In this document: positions 1-6,547 of the stretch, in pieces
Layout of the letters: each line of letters starts with the position of its first letter
Position numbering within the stretch: the stretch's first letter is position 1
DNA from: Desulfuromonadales bacterium
GTDB taxonomy: Bacteria > Desulfobacterota > Desulfuromonadia > Desulfuromonadales > JACZKF01
Direction: 5' to 3'
Assembly: GCA_014860175.1 (NCBI GenBank)
Contig: JACZKF010000288.1
Location: 1-7,647, forward strand
Length of the DNA: 7,647 nt
Position numbers and translations under genes: made by a program
Notes under the pieces: model-generated
Databases searched by the model: none
What the model was told of the DNA's origin: nothing
What the model saw: only the letters and a program-made list of their open reading frames with translations

Positions 1-2
1 GT

Positions 3-374
3 GCACCGCCCCCCCCGATGGTGGTCCAGGATCTGCCGGCGCCCCCAAAACCCGCTTCGATGCCGGCGGCGGCTGATATCGGCAGCGCAACCCCCGAACG
101 GCCACTGGGGCCGCTGGCGCCTGGCTGGCAGAGCGAAAGGGGGCGGCCGTGGCAGGAAGAGGTCGAAGATCTGTGCCGTAGACTCGACTCCTTCGAAGCG
201 TCGGTGAGGGAAGTCGGCCAAAACATTTTGCATCGGGACGCGCCGCCGGTCAGGCCAGCGGACTCCGACAAAGATCTGATCCTGAACATGCCGAAATTCG
301 ACCACCTGAGCGAAAAAAAGGGTGGCTTCATCAGCGGATTCCGCAAGCTTTTTTTCAGGCTTTTCCTCTCCTGA
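3..374 (+). CDS. 3' end of an unidentified gene upstream of the barrel gene (partial)
   Basis: The frame is open to the left window edge, so the true start probably lies outside; an ATG at 18 is available but follows a run of proline codons and has no ribosome site. Visible parts, numbered from that ATG: a Pro/Ala-rich linker-like stretch (about 1-45), a charged probable helix or short coiled coil (about 44-71, with WQEEVEDLCRRLDSFE), and a short basic, aromatic tail (about 104-118, FRKLFFRLFLS) that could be amphipathic and touch a membrane. The stop is 12 bases before the next start, so it belongs to the same operon. In exosortase EPS loci the gene beside the barrel gene is often an ExeA/GspA-like AAA ATPase, and such proteins can carry C-terminal helical extensions, but no ATPase motif is in view. 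Identity is therefore inference from position only; a chain-length or kinase-type protein tail is also possible. Confidence 0.55.
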   Translation, partial: APPPPMVVQDLPAPPKPASMPAAADIGSATPERPLGPLAPGWQSERGRPWQEEVEDLCRRLDSFEASVREVGQNILHRDAPPVRPADSDKDLILNMPKFDHLSEKKGGFISGFRKLFFRLFLS

Positions 375-376
375 GC

Positions 377-381
377 GGTGG
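377..381 (+). promoter_or_regulatory. Ribosome binding site deciding the barrel start
   Basis: GGTGG lies 5 bases before the ATG at 387. The in-frame GTG at 378 sits inside this motif and has no purine-rich site of its own, so 387 is the better start. Confidence 0.5.
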
Positions 382-386
382 TTGCC

Positions 387-1634
387 ATGAAATCGATAAC
401 CAGGTGGGTGCTGATTCCCTGTTTTTGCGTGCTGGCGTCGTCAACTTTCATTAGAGATGTTCAGGCCAACCCCAAGCTCTATCCGGGTTTTACTTTCATG
501 CAGATCTATGACGACAACCTATACAACGATGAAGACGATCAGATCGACGAGTTGATCAGCCGCTTCATGCCTTCCCTCGCCCTCGAATACCAGGCCCCAC
601 GGCTGGAGCTCGACCTGGCCTACACTCTCGACTACCGGGTCTATGCCATGGGGGAGAGGGGCGATGAAGATGTTCACTTTCTCGAGGCGATCTCGCTGCT
701 CAACTGGAAGGAATTTGCCTACCTGGAAATTCTCGATCGCTATTCCCGGGTTTCCCTCGACTCAAAGCGTGACTACCGGGAAGAGAGCCTGTTTGCCAAC
801 CAATCGAACCAGAACCTCTTTTCCATCAGCCCATACCTGCAGCTCAGACCGACCGCCCGCACTTCTCTCAAGGCCGGCTATCAGTACGTCAATATTTATT
901 ACGAAGAGGAGCGCGGCCAGGACAAAGAGCACCATATTGCCTTTCTGGAAGGGAGCCGGGAGCTGACCGACCGCCTGGTCGCCCGGGCGGGCTACAAATA
1001 TGTGGACGAAAACGTGAAGGATTCCACGACCGAGATTGACAACGACAGACACGATCTGTGGACCGGTCTGCGCTATCAATTGGGGGAGAATTCCTATCTC
1101 TTCGGCACCATCGGCTACAGCTGGATCAGCTTCGCCGACGGCGCCGGCAAGGACGATCTGTTCTGGGATTTCGGGGCGAGTCACGACTTCCGCCTGCTGG
1201 TGGCCACCGCCAGCCTCGGGGTGCGCTATGTGGAAGACCCTGAAGGGTCGATTCTGCGGGAAGAAAACTACCGCCTGGCTCTTCACCGGGACTGGGATCG
1301 AGGGCGTCTGGCGGCCAGTGCCTCCTATGCTGAGTTTTACGACCCCCAACTCGATCTGCTCGACACCCGGCGCTACGGCGGCAGCGCCTCCTTTATCCGT
1401 GAGCTCACCGAGCGTCTGAACGGCACGGCCACTTTCAGCGCCTTTCGTTACGAAGAGGAAATCGACGACACCTGGACCCGCCGCCTGATCGGCAGTCTCG
1501 GCCTGGCCTACCAGGCGTCCAGAGACGTGACCGCCAGCCTGACCTATTACCGGATCGACTCGCATTCGCCGCAGCTGCCGGAGGACCGCTACGAAACCAA
1601 CCGCATCTTCCTCGAACTCAAGAAGGTCTTCTAG
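387..1634 (+). CDS. Exosortase-system-associated outer-membrane beta-barrel protein
   Basis: Predicted 415-residue outer-membrane protein of the PEP-CTERM/exosortase-associated barrel family (the TIGR03016 type, recalled and not searched). A Sec signal peptide is visible: basic MKSITR, a hydrophobic stretch to about residue 20, then a likely signal peptidase I cut after VQA (residue 27). The mature part starts with NPKLYPGF and a YDDNLY segment of the kind seen early in these proteins. It then runs as repeated amphipathic strands of alternating aromatic/hydrophobic and polar residues (for example LELDLAYTLDYRVYAM and TASLTYYRI), separated by acidic loops (NDEDDQIDE, ERGDEDV, YEEEIDD). It ends in FLELKKVF, the terminal-Phe signature recognised by the BAM machinery. 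No lipobox is convincing. Its role is likely in export or surface retention of the polysaccharide, inferred from the operon. Its stop shares one base with the deacetylase start. Confidence 0.82.
   Translation: MKSITRWVLIPCFCVLASSTFIRDVQANPKLYPGFTFMQIYDDNLYNDEDDQIDELISRFMPSLALEYQAPRLELDLAYTLDYRVYAMGERGDEDVHFLEAISLLNWKEFAYLEILDRYSRVSLDSKRDYREESLFANQSNQNLFSISPYLQLRPTARTSLKAGYQYVNIYYEEERGQDKEHHIAFLEGSRELTDRLVARAGYKYVDENVKDSTTEIDNDRHDLWTGLRYQLGENSYLFGTIGYSWISFADGAGKDDLFWDFGASHDFRLLVATASLGVRYVEDPEGSILREENYRLALHRDWDRGRLAASASYAEFYDPQLDLLDTRRYGGSASFIRELTERLNGTATFSAFRYEEEIDDTWTRRLIGSLGLAYQASRDVTASLTYYRIDSHSPQLPEDRYETNRIFLELKKVF
1620..1626 (+). promoter_or_regulatory. Ribosome binding site for the deacetylase
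   Basis: AAGAAGG lies within the last codons of the barrel gene, 7 bases before the GTG at 1634. It supports that GTG over the in-frame GTG at 1649. Confidence 0.5.
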
Positions 1635-2539
1635 TGGTCAGTCTCCCGGTGCGAAACGCCTTTACCGTCGATGTCGAAGACTTCTTCCAGGTGGCCGCTT
1701 TTCGCCGGCAGGTTGCCGTGGAACAGTGGCCGCAGTTTACCCTCCGGGTGGTCGACAATACGCTGCGGGTCCTTGACTGGATGGAGTGCCGCCAGATCCT
1801 CGGGACCTTCTTTGTCCTCGGCTGGGTGGCGGAGCGGGCTCCGGCTCTGGTGCGGGAGATTTTGCACCGGGGTCATGAGGTCGCCAGCCACGGCTACGGC
1901 CACCAGTTGATCTATGAAATCGGCCCCGACCGTTTTCGCCTCGATGTGCGGCGGGCCCGTCAGATTCTCGAAGATGCCGGTGGTGAAAAGATCTGCGGCT
2001 ATCGGGCGCCGAGCTATTCGATCACCGCTCGCTCCTTGTGGGCCCTTGATATCCTCATCGAGGAAGGTTTCACCTGGGACTCGAGTATCTATCCGATCAT
2101 TCACGACCTGTATGGAATCCCCGGCGGCAACCGCTTCCTGCATTGGATTCAGCGGCCGGCCGGGCAGATCCGGGAGTTCCCTATCACCACTTACGAGTTG
2201 CGCCTGGCGCGGGCCCGGGTCCGCCTGCCGGTCGGCGGCGGAGGGTATCTGCGCCTGTTGCCGGCCCCCTGGATTCGGCGGGCTTTCGAAAAGATCAACC
2301 AGGAGGAGGGGCAACCGGCCATTCTGTACTTCCACCCCTGGGAGATCGATCCGCAACAGCCGCGCATCCAGGCCCCCTGGCGCTCCCGGTTTCGCCACTA
2401 CCTGAACCTGGAGCGGACCTTCGGCAAGCTCGATTATCTGGTGCGTCACCTCCCTTTCGCGCCGGTGCGGGAGGTGCTCGCCGCCGTGGAGGGGCAGGAG
2501 AGAACAGCTTTCAGATGTCACGGAGTCGCGCATGCATAA
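1634..2539 (+). CDS. Exosortase-system polysaccharide deacetylase (NodB fold, DUF3473)
   Basis: A 301-residue metal-dependent carbohydrate esterase family 4 protein of the type found in exosortase EPS loci. The NodB motifs appear in order: NAFTVDVEDFF near the N-terminus (D13, D16; base and metal ligand region), SHGYGH (H86 and H90, metal ligands), GYRAPSYS (R124), WDSSIYP (D149) and LYFHPWE (H234, the late catalytic His). The C-terminal part from about residue 205, with YLRLLPAPW and FHPWEIDPQQPR, matches the DUF3473 extension. There is no signal peptide or membrane segment, so it probably acts in the cytoplasm on a lipid-linked or nucleotide-activated N-acetylated sugar; the exact substrate is unknown. 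It starts at GTG, with the upstream TAG overlapping by one base, and its 3' end overlaps prsR by 8 bases. Expression is probably coupled to both neighbours. The family call is firm; the substrate is inference. Confidence 0.9.
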   Translation: MVSLPVRNAFTVDVEDFFQVAAFRRQVAVEQWPQFTLRVVDNTLRVLDWMECRQILGTFFVLGWVAERAPALVREILHRGHEVASHGYGHQLIYEIGPDRFRLDVRRARQILEDAGGEKICGYRAPSYSITARSLWALDILIEEGFTWDSSIYPIIHDLYGIPGGNRFLHWIQRPAGQIREFPITTYELRLARARVRLPVGGGGYLRLLPAPWIRRAFEKINQEEGQPAILYFHPWEIDPQQPRIQAPWRSRFRHYLNLERTFGKLDYLVRHLPFAPVREVLAAVEGQERTAFRCHGVAHA

Positions 2540-3911
2540 ACTTCTGATCATCGAAGATGACCCGGGAATTGTAAAACAGCTCAAGTGGGGGTTGGCCAAG
2601 GACTACCGGCTGCTGTTCGCCTCCCGCGCCGCCGAGGCGATGGAACTGCTCCGGGCGCAGCAGCCGCGGATCATCACCCTCGACCTCGGCCTGCCGCCCG
2701 ATGCCGGGGGGACCCGGGAGGGGTTTCGCTGCCTGGAGCAGATACTGCAGCTTCGCCCCTTGACCAAGGTAATCGTTCTGACCGGCAATGGCCAGCGCGA
2801 GTGCGCCCTGCAGGCGGTGCAGACAGGGGCCTACGATTACTTCCCCAAGCCGATCGATCTCCCCCAGCTCAAGGTCATCCTCGGCCGGGCCGCCCATGTC
2901 GCCGCCCTGGAGGAGGAGAACCAGCGGCTGCAGAAGTCGGCCCGTCCCGGAATGCAGGAACTCTCCGGGATCTTTGGCCAATGCCCGCAGATGCAGGAGG
3001 TTTTCCGGATGATCCGCAAAGTCGCCAGTTGCGACGTACCGGTTCTCATCCTGGGGGAGAGCGGCACCGGCAAGGAGCTGGTCGCCCGAGCGGTGCACCA
3101 GAAGAGCCTGCGGGCAGGCAGTCCTTTCATCCCGATCAACTGCGGCGCCATTCCGGAGAACCTGCTGGAGTCGGAGCTGTTCGGCCACGAAAGGGGGGCC
3201 TTCACCGGCGCCCAGGTGCGAGTGCAGGGGAAAGTCGAATTCGCCCACCGGGGGACGCTGTTCCTGGATGAAATCGGGGAGCTGAGCCCGGCCCTGCAGG
3301 TCAAGCTGTTGCGCTTTTTGCAGGAGAAGGTCATCCAGCGGGTCGGCGGCCGGGAAGATATCGAAGTCGATGCCCGCATCATCGCCGCCACCAACCTTGA
3401 CATCCAGAAGGCCATCGAGGACGGCAGCTTCCGCGACGACCTCTATTACCGCATCGGGGTGGTTACCATCACTTTGCCGCCGCTGCGCGAACGCGGCGAG
3501 GACATCATCCTGCTGGCGAACCTCTTTCTCCAACGCTTCAGCCAGGAGATGGGGAAAAAGATCCGTGGCTTCAGTCCGGCGAGCCTGGCCGCCATCGAAG
3601 TCTACTCCTGGCCGGGAAACGTTCGGGAACTGGAGAATAAAGTCAAGCGCAGCGTGATCATGTGCGATTCGCCGGTGATCGAACCGCCGGAGCTCGGCCT
3701 GGCCGAACCGGCCGAAACCGGGCCTCAGCGGCCGGCGGTGCGCGTCACCCTGAAGGAGGCAAAAAACCGGCTGGAGAGTGAAATGGTGATCTCCGCGATC
3801 CAGAAGTACACCGGCAACGTGGCCAAAGCAGCCGAAGCGCTTGGAATCAGCCGGCCGACCATTTACGACCTGATGCGAAAACATGGCTTTCACAACAATC
3901 TCTCTTCCTGA
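2532..3911 (+). CDS. prsR: PEP-CTERM-box sigma-54 response regulator PrsR
   Basis: A 459-residue NtrC-class activator. Receiver domain (about 1-120): acidic pocket E8/D9/D10, phospho-acceptor D51 in TLDLGLPP, switch T84 and K106 (KP). The stretch LGLPPDAGGTREGF after the phosphorylation site is longer than in ordinary NtrC receivers and is characteristic of PrsR. AAA+ domain (about 145-385): Walker A GESGTGKE (175-182), the sigma-54 contact loop GAFTGA (222-227), Walker B GTLFLDE (241-247) and sensor-II region WPGNVREL. A Fis-type HTH lies near the C-terminus (GNVAKAAEALGISRPTIYDL). Known role of the family: with the histidine kinase PrsK it turns on PEP-CTERM protein genes carrying a conserved upstream box and a -24/-12 promoter. 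The start is the ATG at 2532, with GGAG at 2522-2525 six bases upstream, inside the deacetylase end. Unusually, it sits within the biosynthetic operon and no kinase gene is adjacent. Confidence 0.92.
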   Translation: MHKLLIIEDDPGIVKQLKWGLAKDYRLLFASRAAEAMELLRAQQPRIITLDLGLPPDAGGTREGFRCLEQILQLRPLTKVIVLTGNGQRECALQAVQTGAYDYFPKPIDLPQLKVILGRAAHVAALEEENQRLQKSARPGMQELSGIFGQCPQMQEVFRMIRKVASCDVPVLILGESGTGKELVARAVHQKSLRAGSPFIPINCGAIPENLLESELFGHERGAFTGAQVRVQGKVEFAHRGTLFLDEIGELSPALQVKLLRFLQEKVIQRVGGREDIEVDARIIAATNLDIQKAIEDGSFRDDLYYRIGVVTITLPPLRERGEDIILLANLFLQRFSQEMGKKIRGFSPASLAAIEVYSWPGNVRELENKVKRSVIMCDSPVIEPPELGLAEPAETGPQRPAVRVTLKEAKNRLESEMVISAIQKYTGNVAKAAEALGISRPTIYDLMRKHGFHNNLSS

Positions 3912-3916
3912 AGGGA
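3911..3916 (+). promoter_or_regulatory. Ribosome binding site for the exosortase gene
   Basis: AAGGGA begins at the last base of the prsR stop codon and ends 6 bases before the ATG at 3923. The 11-base gap leaves no room for a separate promoter or terminator. Confidence 0.5.
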
Positions 3917-3922
3917 AAGACG

Positions 3923-4783
3923 ATGCAGGCCGAAGAGAGACATGAAAACAGGCGCATTGACCTGTGGCTCGCCCTGGCCGTGCTGTTCGCCCTGGTCCTG
4001 GCCTTCTGGCCCGCCTGGAAGAGCCTGGTGGGGATCTGGTCTTCTTCGGAAGACTTCTCCCATGGCTTCATCATCGTCCCGGCCGCCCTCTACCTCCTCT
4101 GGCGGCGCCGCGAGGCCGTTACCCGGCGCCCCCCTCGACCTTCGTGGATGGGGTTGCCGGTCGTGCTCGGCGCCACCCTCGTCTACCTGTTCGCTCTGCT
4201 GGCCGGCGTCTGGACCCTGGCCTATCTGGCGATCATCCTTGCCCTGATCGGCGCTGTGCTGTTCGTCGGAGGGTGGCGGATTTTGCGCGAGTGCGCCTTT
4301 CCTCTTTTTCTGCTGCTGTTCATGATCCCGGTGCCGAGCCAGATCTACACCTACCTGACCGCCCCTTTGCAGCTTTTCGTCTCCCAGGTGACGGCCGGGA
4401 CCGTCAAGCTGCTGCAGATTCCGGTTTACCGCGAGGGGAATATCCTGCACCTGCCGGGGCACAGCTTCCAGGTGATCCAGGCCTGCAGCGGCCTGCGCTC
4501 GGTCATGTCGCTGCTGACCCTCGGCCTGCTTCTCGGCTACCTCACCTTGCGATCCAACTCGCTGCGCACCCTGTTGTTCATCGCCGGCTTGCCGGTGGCG
4601 ATCGCCGTCAACGTCGTCCGGGTCCTGGCCATGGTTTTAGCCCTGCACTATCTCGACCTCGATCTGACGGCCGGCGAGGTCCACACCTGGTTCGGCCTGG
4701 GAATCTTCGGTCTGGCCGTCGCCCTTTTGTATCTTCTTCGAGGAGTATTGGCAAAATGGGACCGCTCTGCCGCCGCCGGCTGA
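3923..4783 (+). CDS. Exosortase (membrane transpeptidase for PEP-CTERM-like sorting signals)
   Basis: A 286-residue polytopic inner-membrane protein with about eight hydrophobic segments (roughly 12-30, 48-60, 76-96, 98-116, 122-137, 190-208, 214-240, 256-273). The exosortase/archaeosortase triad is present: C188 in ACSGLRS, R233 in AVNVVRV and H254 in EVHTWFG. The N-terminal SEDFSHGFIIVP followed by LYLLWRRR, and the FMIPVPSQIY segment, are also family hallmarks. The family cleaves C-terminal sorting signals of secreted proteins and is thought to pass them to a surface acceptor. The residue before ACSG is Gln186; I recall Glu there in many relatives, which may mark a subclass. Context with PrsR and the DUF3473 deacetylase suggests XrtA or a close subclass, but the subtype (and hence symbol) cannot be fixed by eye. 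The protein lacks a fused EpsI domain; EpsI is the next gene, overlapping by 28 bases. Confidence 0.92.
   Translation: MQAEERHENRRIDLWLALAVLFALVLAFWPAWKSLVGIWSSSEDFSHGFIIVPAALYLLWRRREAVTRRPPRPSWMGLPVVLGATLVYLFALLAGVWTLAYLAIILALIGAVLFVGGWRILRECAFPLFLLLFMIPVPSQIYTYLTAPLQLFVSQVTAGTVKLLQIPVYREGNILHLPGHSFQVIQACSGLRSVMSLLTLGLLLGYLTLRSNSLRTLLFIAGLPVAIAVNVVRVLAMVLALHYLDLDLTAGEVHTWFGLGIFGLAVALLYLLRGVLAKWDRSAAAG
4740..4745 (+). promoter_or_regulatory. Ribosome binding site deciding the EpsI start
   Basis: GAGGAG lies inside the exosortase coding end, 10 bases before the ATG at 4756. It supports this start over the long open stretch further upstream in the same frame, which only shadows the exosortase gene. 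Confidence 0.5.
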
Positions 4784-5409
4784 TCCTGCTGGCGCTCATT
4801 TTGATGCTGACCGCCTTTGTCGCCCACCGGCCGACCGCTGGCGAGGTCCCCGCCAAACCGTTCCCCCTGGCCAGTACTCTGGCCCGGCTCGACGGCTGGC
4901 ACCTGATCGGGCAGACCCCTCTGGAGGCCAACGTGATCGAGGGGTTGCAGCTTGATGACTATGCCTTTCTGAGCTACGCTCGAGGCGGCGACCTGGTCTC
5001 TCTTTATGTCGGCTACTACTTCAGTGCCGACAAGGTCGGCGCACCGCATCATCCGCTGGTCTGTTTCTCGGGCCAGGGGTGGGAGCTGTCCGATGTGGGC
5101 CACGCCAAGTTCCGTCTCCGGGACGGCCGGCAGCTGCCGGTGGCGGTGATGACCGCCAGCCGCGATGTCGACCGGCAGTATATTGTCTACTGGTTTCAGG
5201 CCGAGGAGGAAGCAGCCTCTGGCCCCTTCGGCCAGAAACTGCGTCTGATCCGCCAGCGACTGCTGCATGGCGGTGAACAGAGCGCCTTCGTCCGCCTCAG
5301 TCTGCCGGCCGGTGAGCGCAGTGAAGAAGAGTGCCGAAGGGCCATGGAGGAGTTCGTGCGCGCCTTCTATCCGACCTTTCTCACCTATATCCAAGGCCGC
5401 CCCGCATGA
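4756..5409 (+). CDS. epsI: EpsI family exosortase-associated protein
   Basis: A 217-residue protein of the EpsI family, first named from methanolan EPS biosynthesis, which occurs next to or fused with exosortases. The N-terminus MGPLCRRRLILLALILML is a signal anchor or signal peptide, so the rest is probably periplasmic. The family core is visible: DDYAFLSYARGGDLVSLYVGYY followed, after a short spacer, by HHPLVCFSGQGWE, the conserved P-x-x-C-x-x-x-G-W region (single conserved Cys). Its biochemical role is not established; a part in handling the sorted protein or the polysaccharide acceptor is inferred from constant linkage with exosortases. The start overlaps the exosortase end by 28 bases and its stop overlaps the next start in ATGA, so translation of all three is probably coupled. 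The frame stays open far upstream, but that part translates to Arg/Pro-rich sequence antagonistic to any domain and is a shadow. Confidence 0.85.
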   Translation: MGPLCRRRLILLALILMLTAFVAHRPTAGEVPAKPFPLASTLARLDGWHLIGQTPLEANVIEGLQLDDYAFLSYARGGDLVSLYVGYYFSADKVGAPHHPLVCFSGQGWELSDVGHAKFRLRDGRQLPVAVMTASRDVDRQYIVYWFQAEEEAASGPFGQKLRLIRQRLLHGGEQSAFVRLSLPAGERSEEECRRAMEEFVRAFYPTFLTYIQGRPA

Positions 5410-6542
5410 CCTTTCTCCTGTTCGGCTCCATCGCCATGATCCTCTACATCTATCTCGGCTACCCGGCCCTGGTGCGCGCCCTGGCGGCGAGGCGCCCCCG
5501 GCCGGTGGCCAAAGCCGACATTACCCCACCCGTCACGATTTTGATTGCCGCCTTCAACGAGGAGAGCTGTATCGCCCAGACGGTGCGCAACAAGCTCGCC
5601 CTCGATTATCCAAGCGATCGGCTGCAGGTGGTGGTGGTCTCCGATGGTTCGACCGACCGCACCGAGGCCGAGGTGAGGGCCATCGACGACCCGAGAGTGC
5701 GCCTTCTTCGGCAGGAACCGCGCGCCGGCAAGACGGCCGCCCTCAACCGGGCGGTATCGGAATCCGGGGGGGAGATCCTGGTTTTCTCCGACGCCAATTC
5801 CCTCTATCGTCCCGACGCCCTGCGCTGCCTGGTGCGCAGTTTTGCCGACCCGCAGGTCGGATACGTCACCGGGCGGATGGTTTATCAGGCCCCCGAGGCG
5901 ACAGCCGTCGAGGATGGGTGCAGCGCCTACATGCGCTATGAAAATTCGTTACGGGAGGCCGAGACGGCCATCGGTTCGGTTATCGGCGTCGACGGTGGCA
6001 TCGATGCCGTGCGCCGCCATTTGTACCGGGAGATGCGCCCCGATCAGCTCCCCGATTTCGTCCTGCCGCTGTCGGTGGCCGCCCAGGGATACCGGGTGAT
6101 CTATGAGCCGGAAGCGGTTCTCACCGAAGCGTCTCTGCACGACTCCGGCGACGAGTACCGGATGCGGGTGCGGGTTTCTCTGCGCGCTCTGTGGGCGCTG
6201 CGGGATATGCGCCAACTCCTGTCGCTGCGCCGCCATCCGCTCTTCGCCTGGCAGCTCTGGTCGCACAAACTCCTGCGCTATCTCGCCTTTTTCTTCCTGC
6301 TCACGGCCTGGGGGAGCAACGCCTGGTTGTGGTCGAAGGGAGCGCTGTTTCAGGGGCTGTTTCTGCTGCAGTCGGGGGCTTACGCCGGCGCCTTCCTCTA
6401 TCTCCTCGCGCAGGGGGTGCAGCGGCTGCGGCTGGTGCGGTTCTTTTTCTACTTCGTCCTGGTCAATCTGGCCGCGGCCCACGCTTTTGGCAAGTTTCTT
6501 CTCGGGCGCAAGAAGGTCCTCTGGACGCCGCGAAAAGGGTGA
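5406..6542 (+). CDS. Membrane-bound family 2 glycosyltransferase
   Basis: A 378-residue GT2 enzyme predicted to add a sugar to a growing EPS unit at the inner membrane. It has an N-terminal membrane segment (about 3-20), then a GT-A domain: VTILIAAFNEES (43-54), VVVSDGSTDRT (76-86, nucleotide binding), FSDANS (127-132, DxD-like metal site), GVDGGIDAVRR (194-204, acceptor side) and LPDFVLPLSVAAQGYRV (215-231, with D217 as likely catalytic base). The following RMRVRVSLRALWAL (252-265) takes the place of the QxxRW of processive synthases. Two or three C-terminal membrane segments lie at about 290-308, 315-335 and 343-362. This arrangement resembles PgaC/cellulose-synthase-like enzymes, so it could polymerise or transfer one sugar; donor and acceptor are not readable. 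The ATG at 5406 overlaps the epsI stop as ATGA with only a weak AAGG at 5393-5396. An in-frame ATG at 5331 would add a non-membrane leader and is less likely. Confidence 0.88.
   Translation: MTFLLFGSIAMILYIYLGYPALVRALAARRPRPVAKADITPPVTILIAAFNEESCIAQTVRNKLALDYPSDRLQVVVVSDGSTDRTEAEVRAIDDPRVRLLRQEPRAGKTAALNRAVSESGGEILVFSDANSLYRPDALRCLVRSFADPQVGYVTGRMVYQAPEATAVEDGCSAYMRYENSLREAETAIGSVIGVDGGIDAVRRHLYREMRPDQLPDFVLPLSVAAQGYRVIYEPEAVLTEASLHDSGDEYRMRVRVSLRALWALRDMRQLLSLRRHPLFAWQLWSHKLLRYLAFFFLLTAWGSNAWLWSKGALFQGLFLLQSGAYAGAFLYLLAQGVQRLRLVRFFFYFVLVNLAAAHAFGKFLLGRKKVLWTPRKG
6535..6539 (+). promoter_or_regulatory. Ribosome binding site deciding the GT4 gene start
   Basis: AAGGG lies 8 bases before the ATG at 6548 but only 2 bases before the ATG at 6542. 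The second ATG is therefore the better start, although 6542 overlaps the preceding TGA and cannot be excluded. Confidence 0.4.
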
Positions 6543-6547
6543 TGGCG

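Noticed and set aside
115..130. Sigma-54-like -24/-12 element (TGGCGCC, then TGGCA with the right spacing) about 260 bases before the barrel gene
   Set aside because: GG-N10-GC matches are frequent by chance in GC-rich coding sequence, the -12 part has TGGC rather than TTGC, and it lies inside the first gene far from the next start.
1..207. Open frame from the left edge in frame 1
   Set aside because: Translation is almost entirely Arg/Pro/Trp-rich, typical of an off-frame GC-rich shadow, and it competes with the frame that runs to 374 next to the barrel gene.
216..231. GGCC...TTTGCA resembling a sigma-54 promoter before the barrel gene
   Set aside because: The GG to GC spacing is 12 instead of 10 bases, which is not tolerated by sigma-54 promoters.
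1631..2599. Open frame on the - strand opposite the deacetylase gene
   Set aside because: Shadow of a gene with all catalytic motifs; no recognisable protein features and no ribosome site.
2511..3893. Long open frame on the - strand opposite prsR (about 460 codons)
   Set aside because: It mirrors a gene with complete, well-recognised domains. Its translation has no domain motif and is rich in Asp/Gly/Pro/Gln as expected for the complement of high-GC codons.
3964..4755. Upstream extension of the EpsI frame through most of the exosortase gene
   Set aside because: The translation is Arg/Pro/Ala-rich with no domain, while the other frame encodes the exosortase. The ATG at 4756 has a GAGGAG site and is followed by a signal anchor.
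4894..4912. TGGCAC resembling a -24 element inside epsI
   Set aside because: The GC dinucleotide of the -12 part is displaced by one base and the site is within coding sequence with no gene just downstream.
5331..5405. Longer start for the GT2 gene at 5331
   Set aside because: It would add a polar Arg-rich leader before a natural membrane segment and overlap epsI by 79 bases, whereas 5406 gives the classic ATGA junction.
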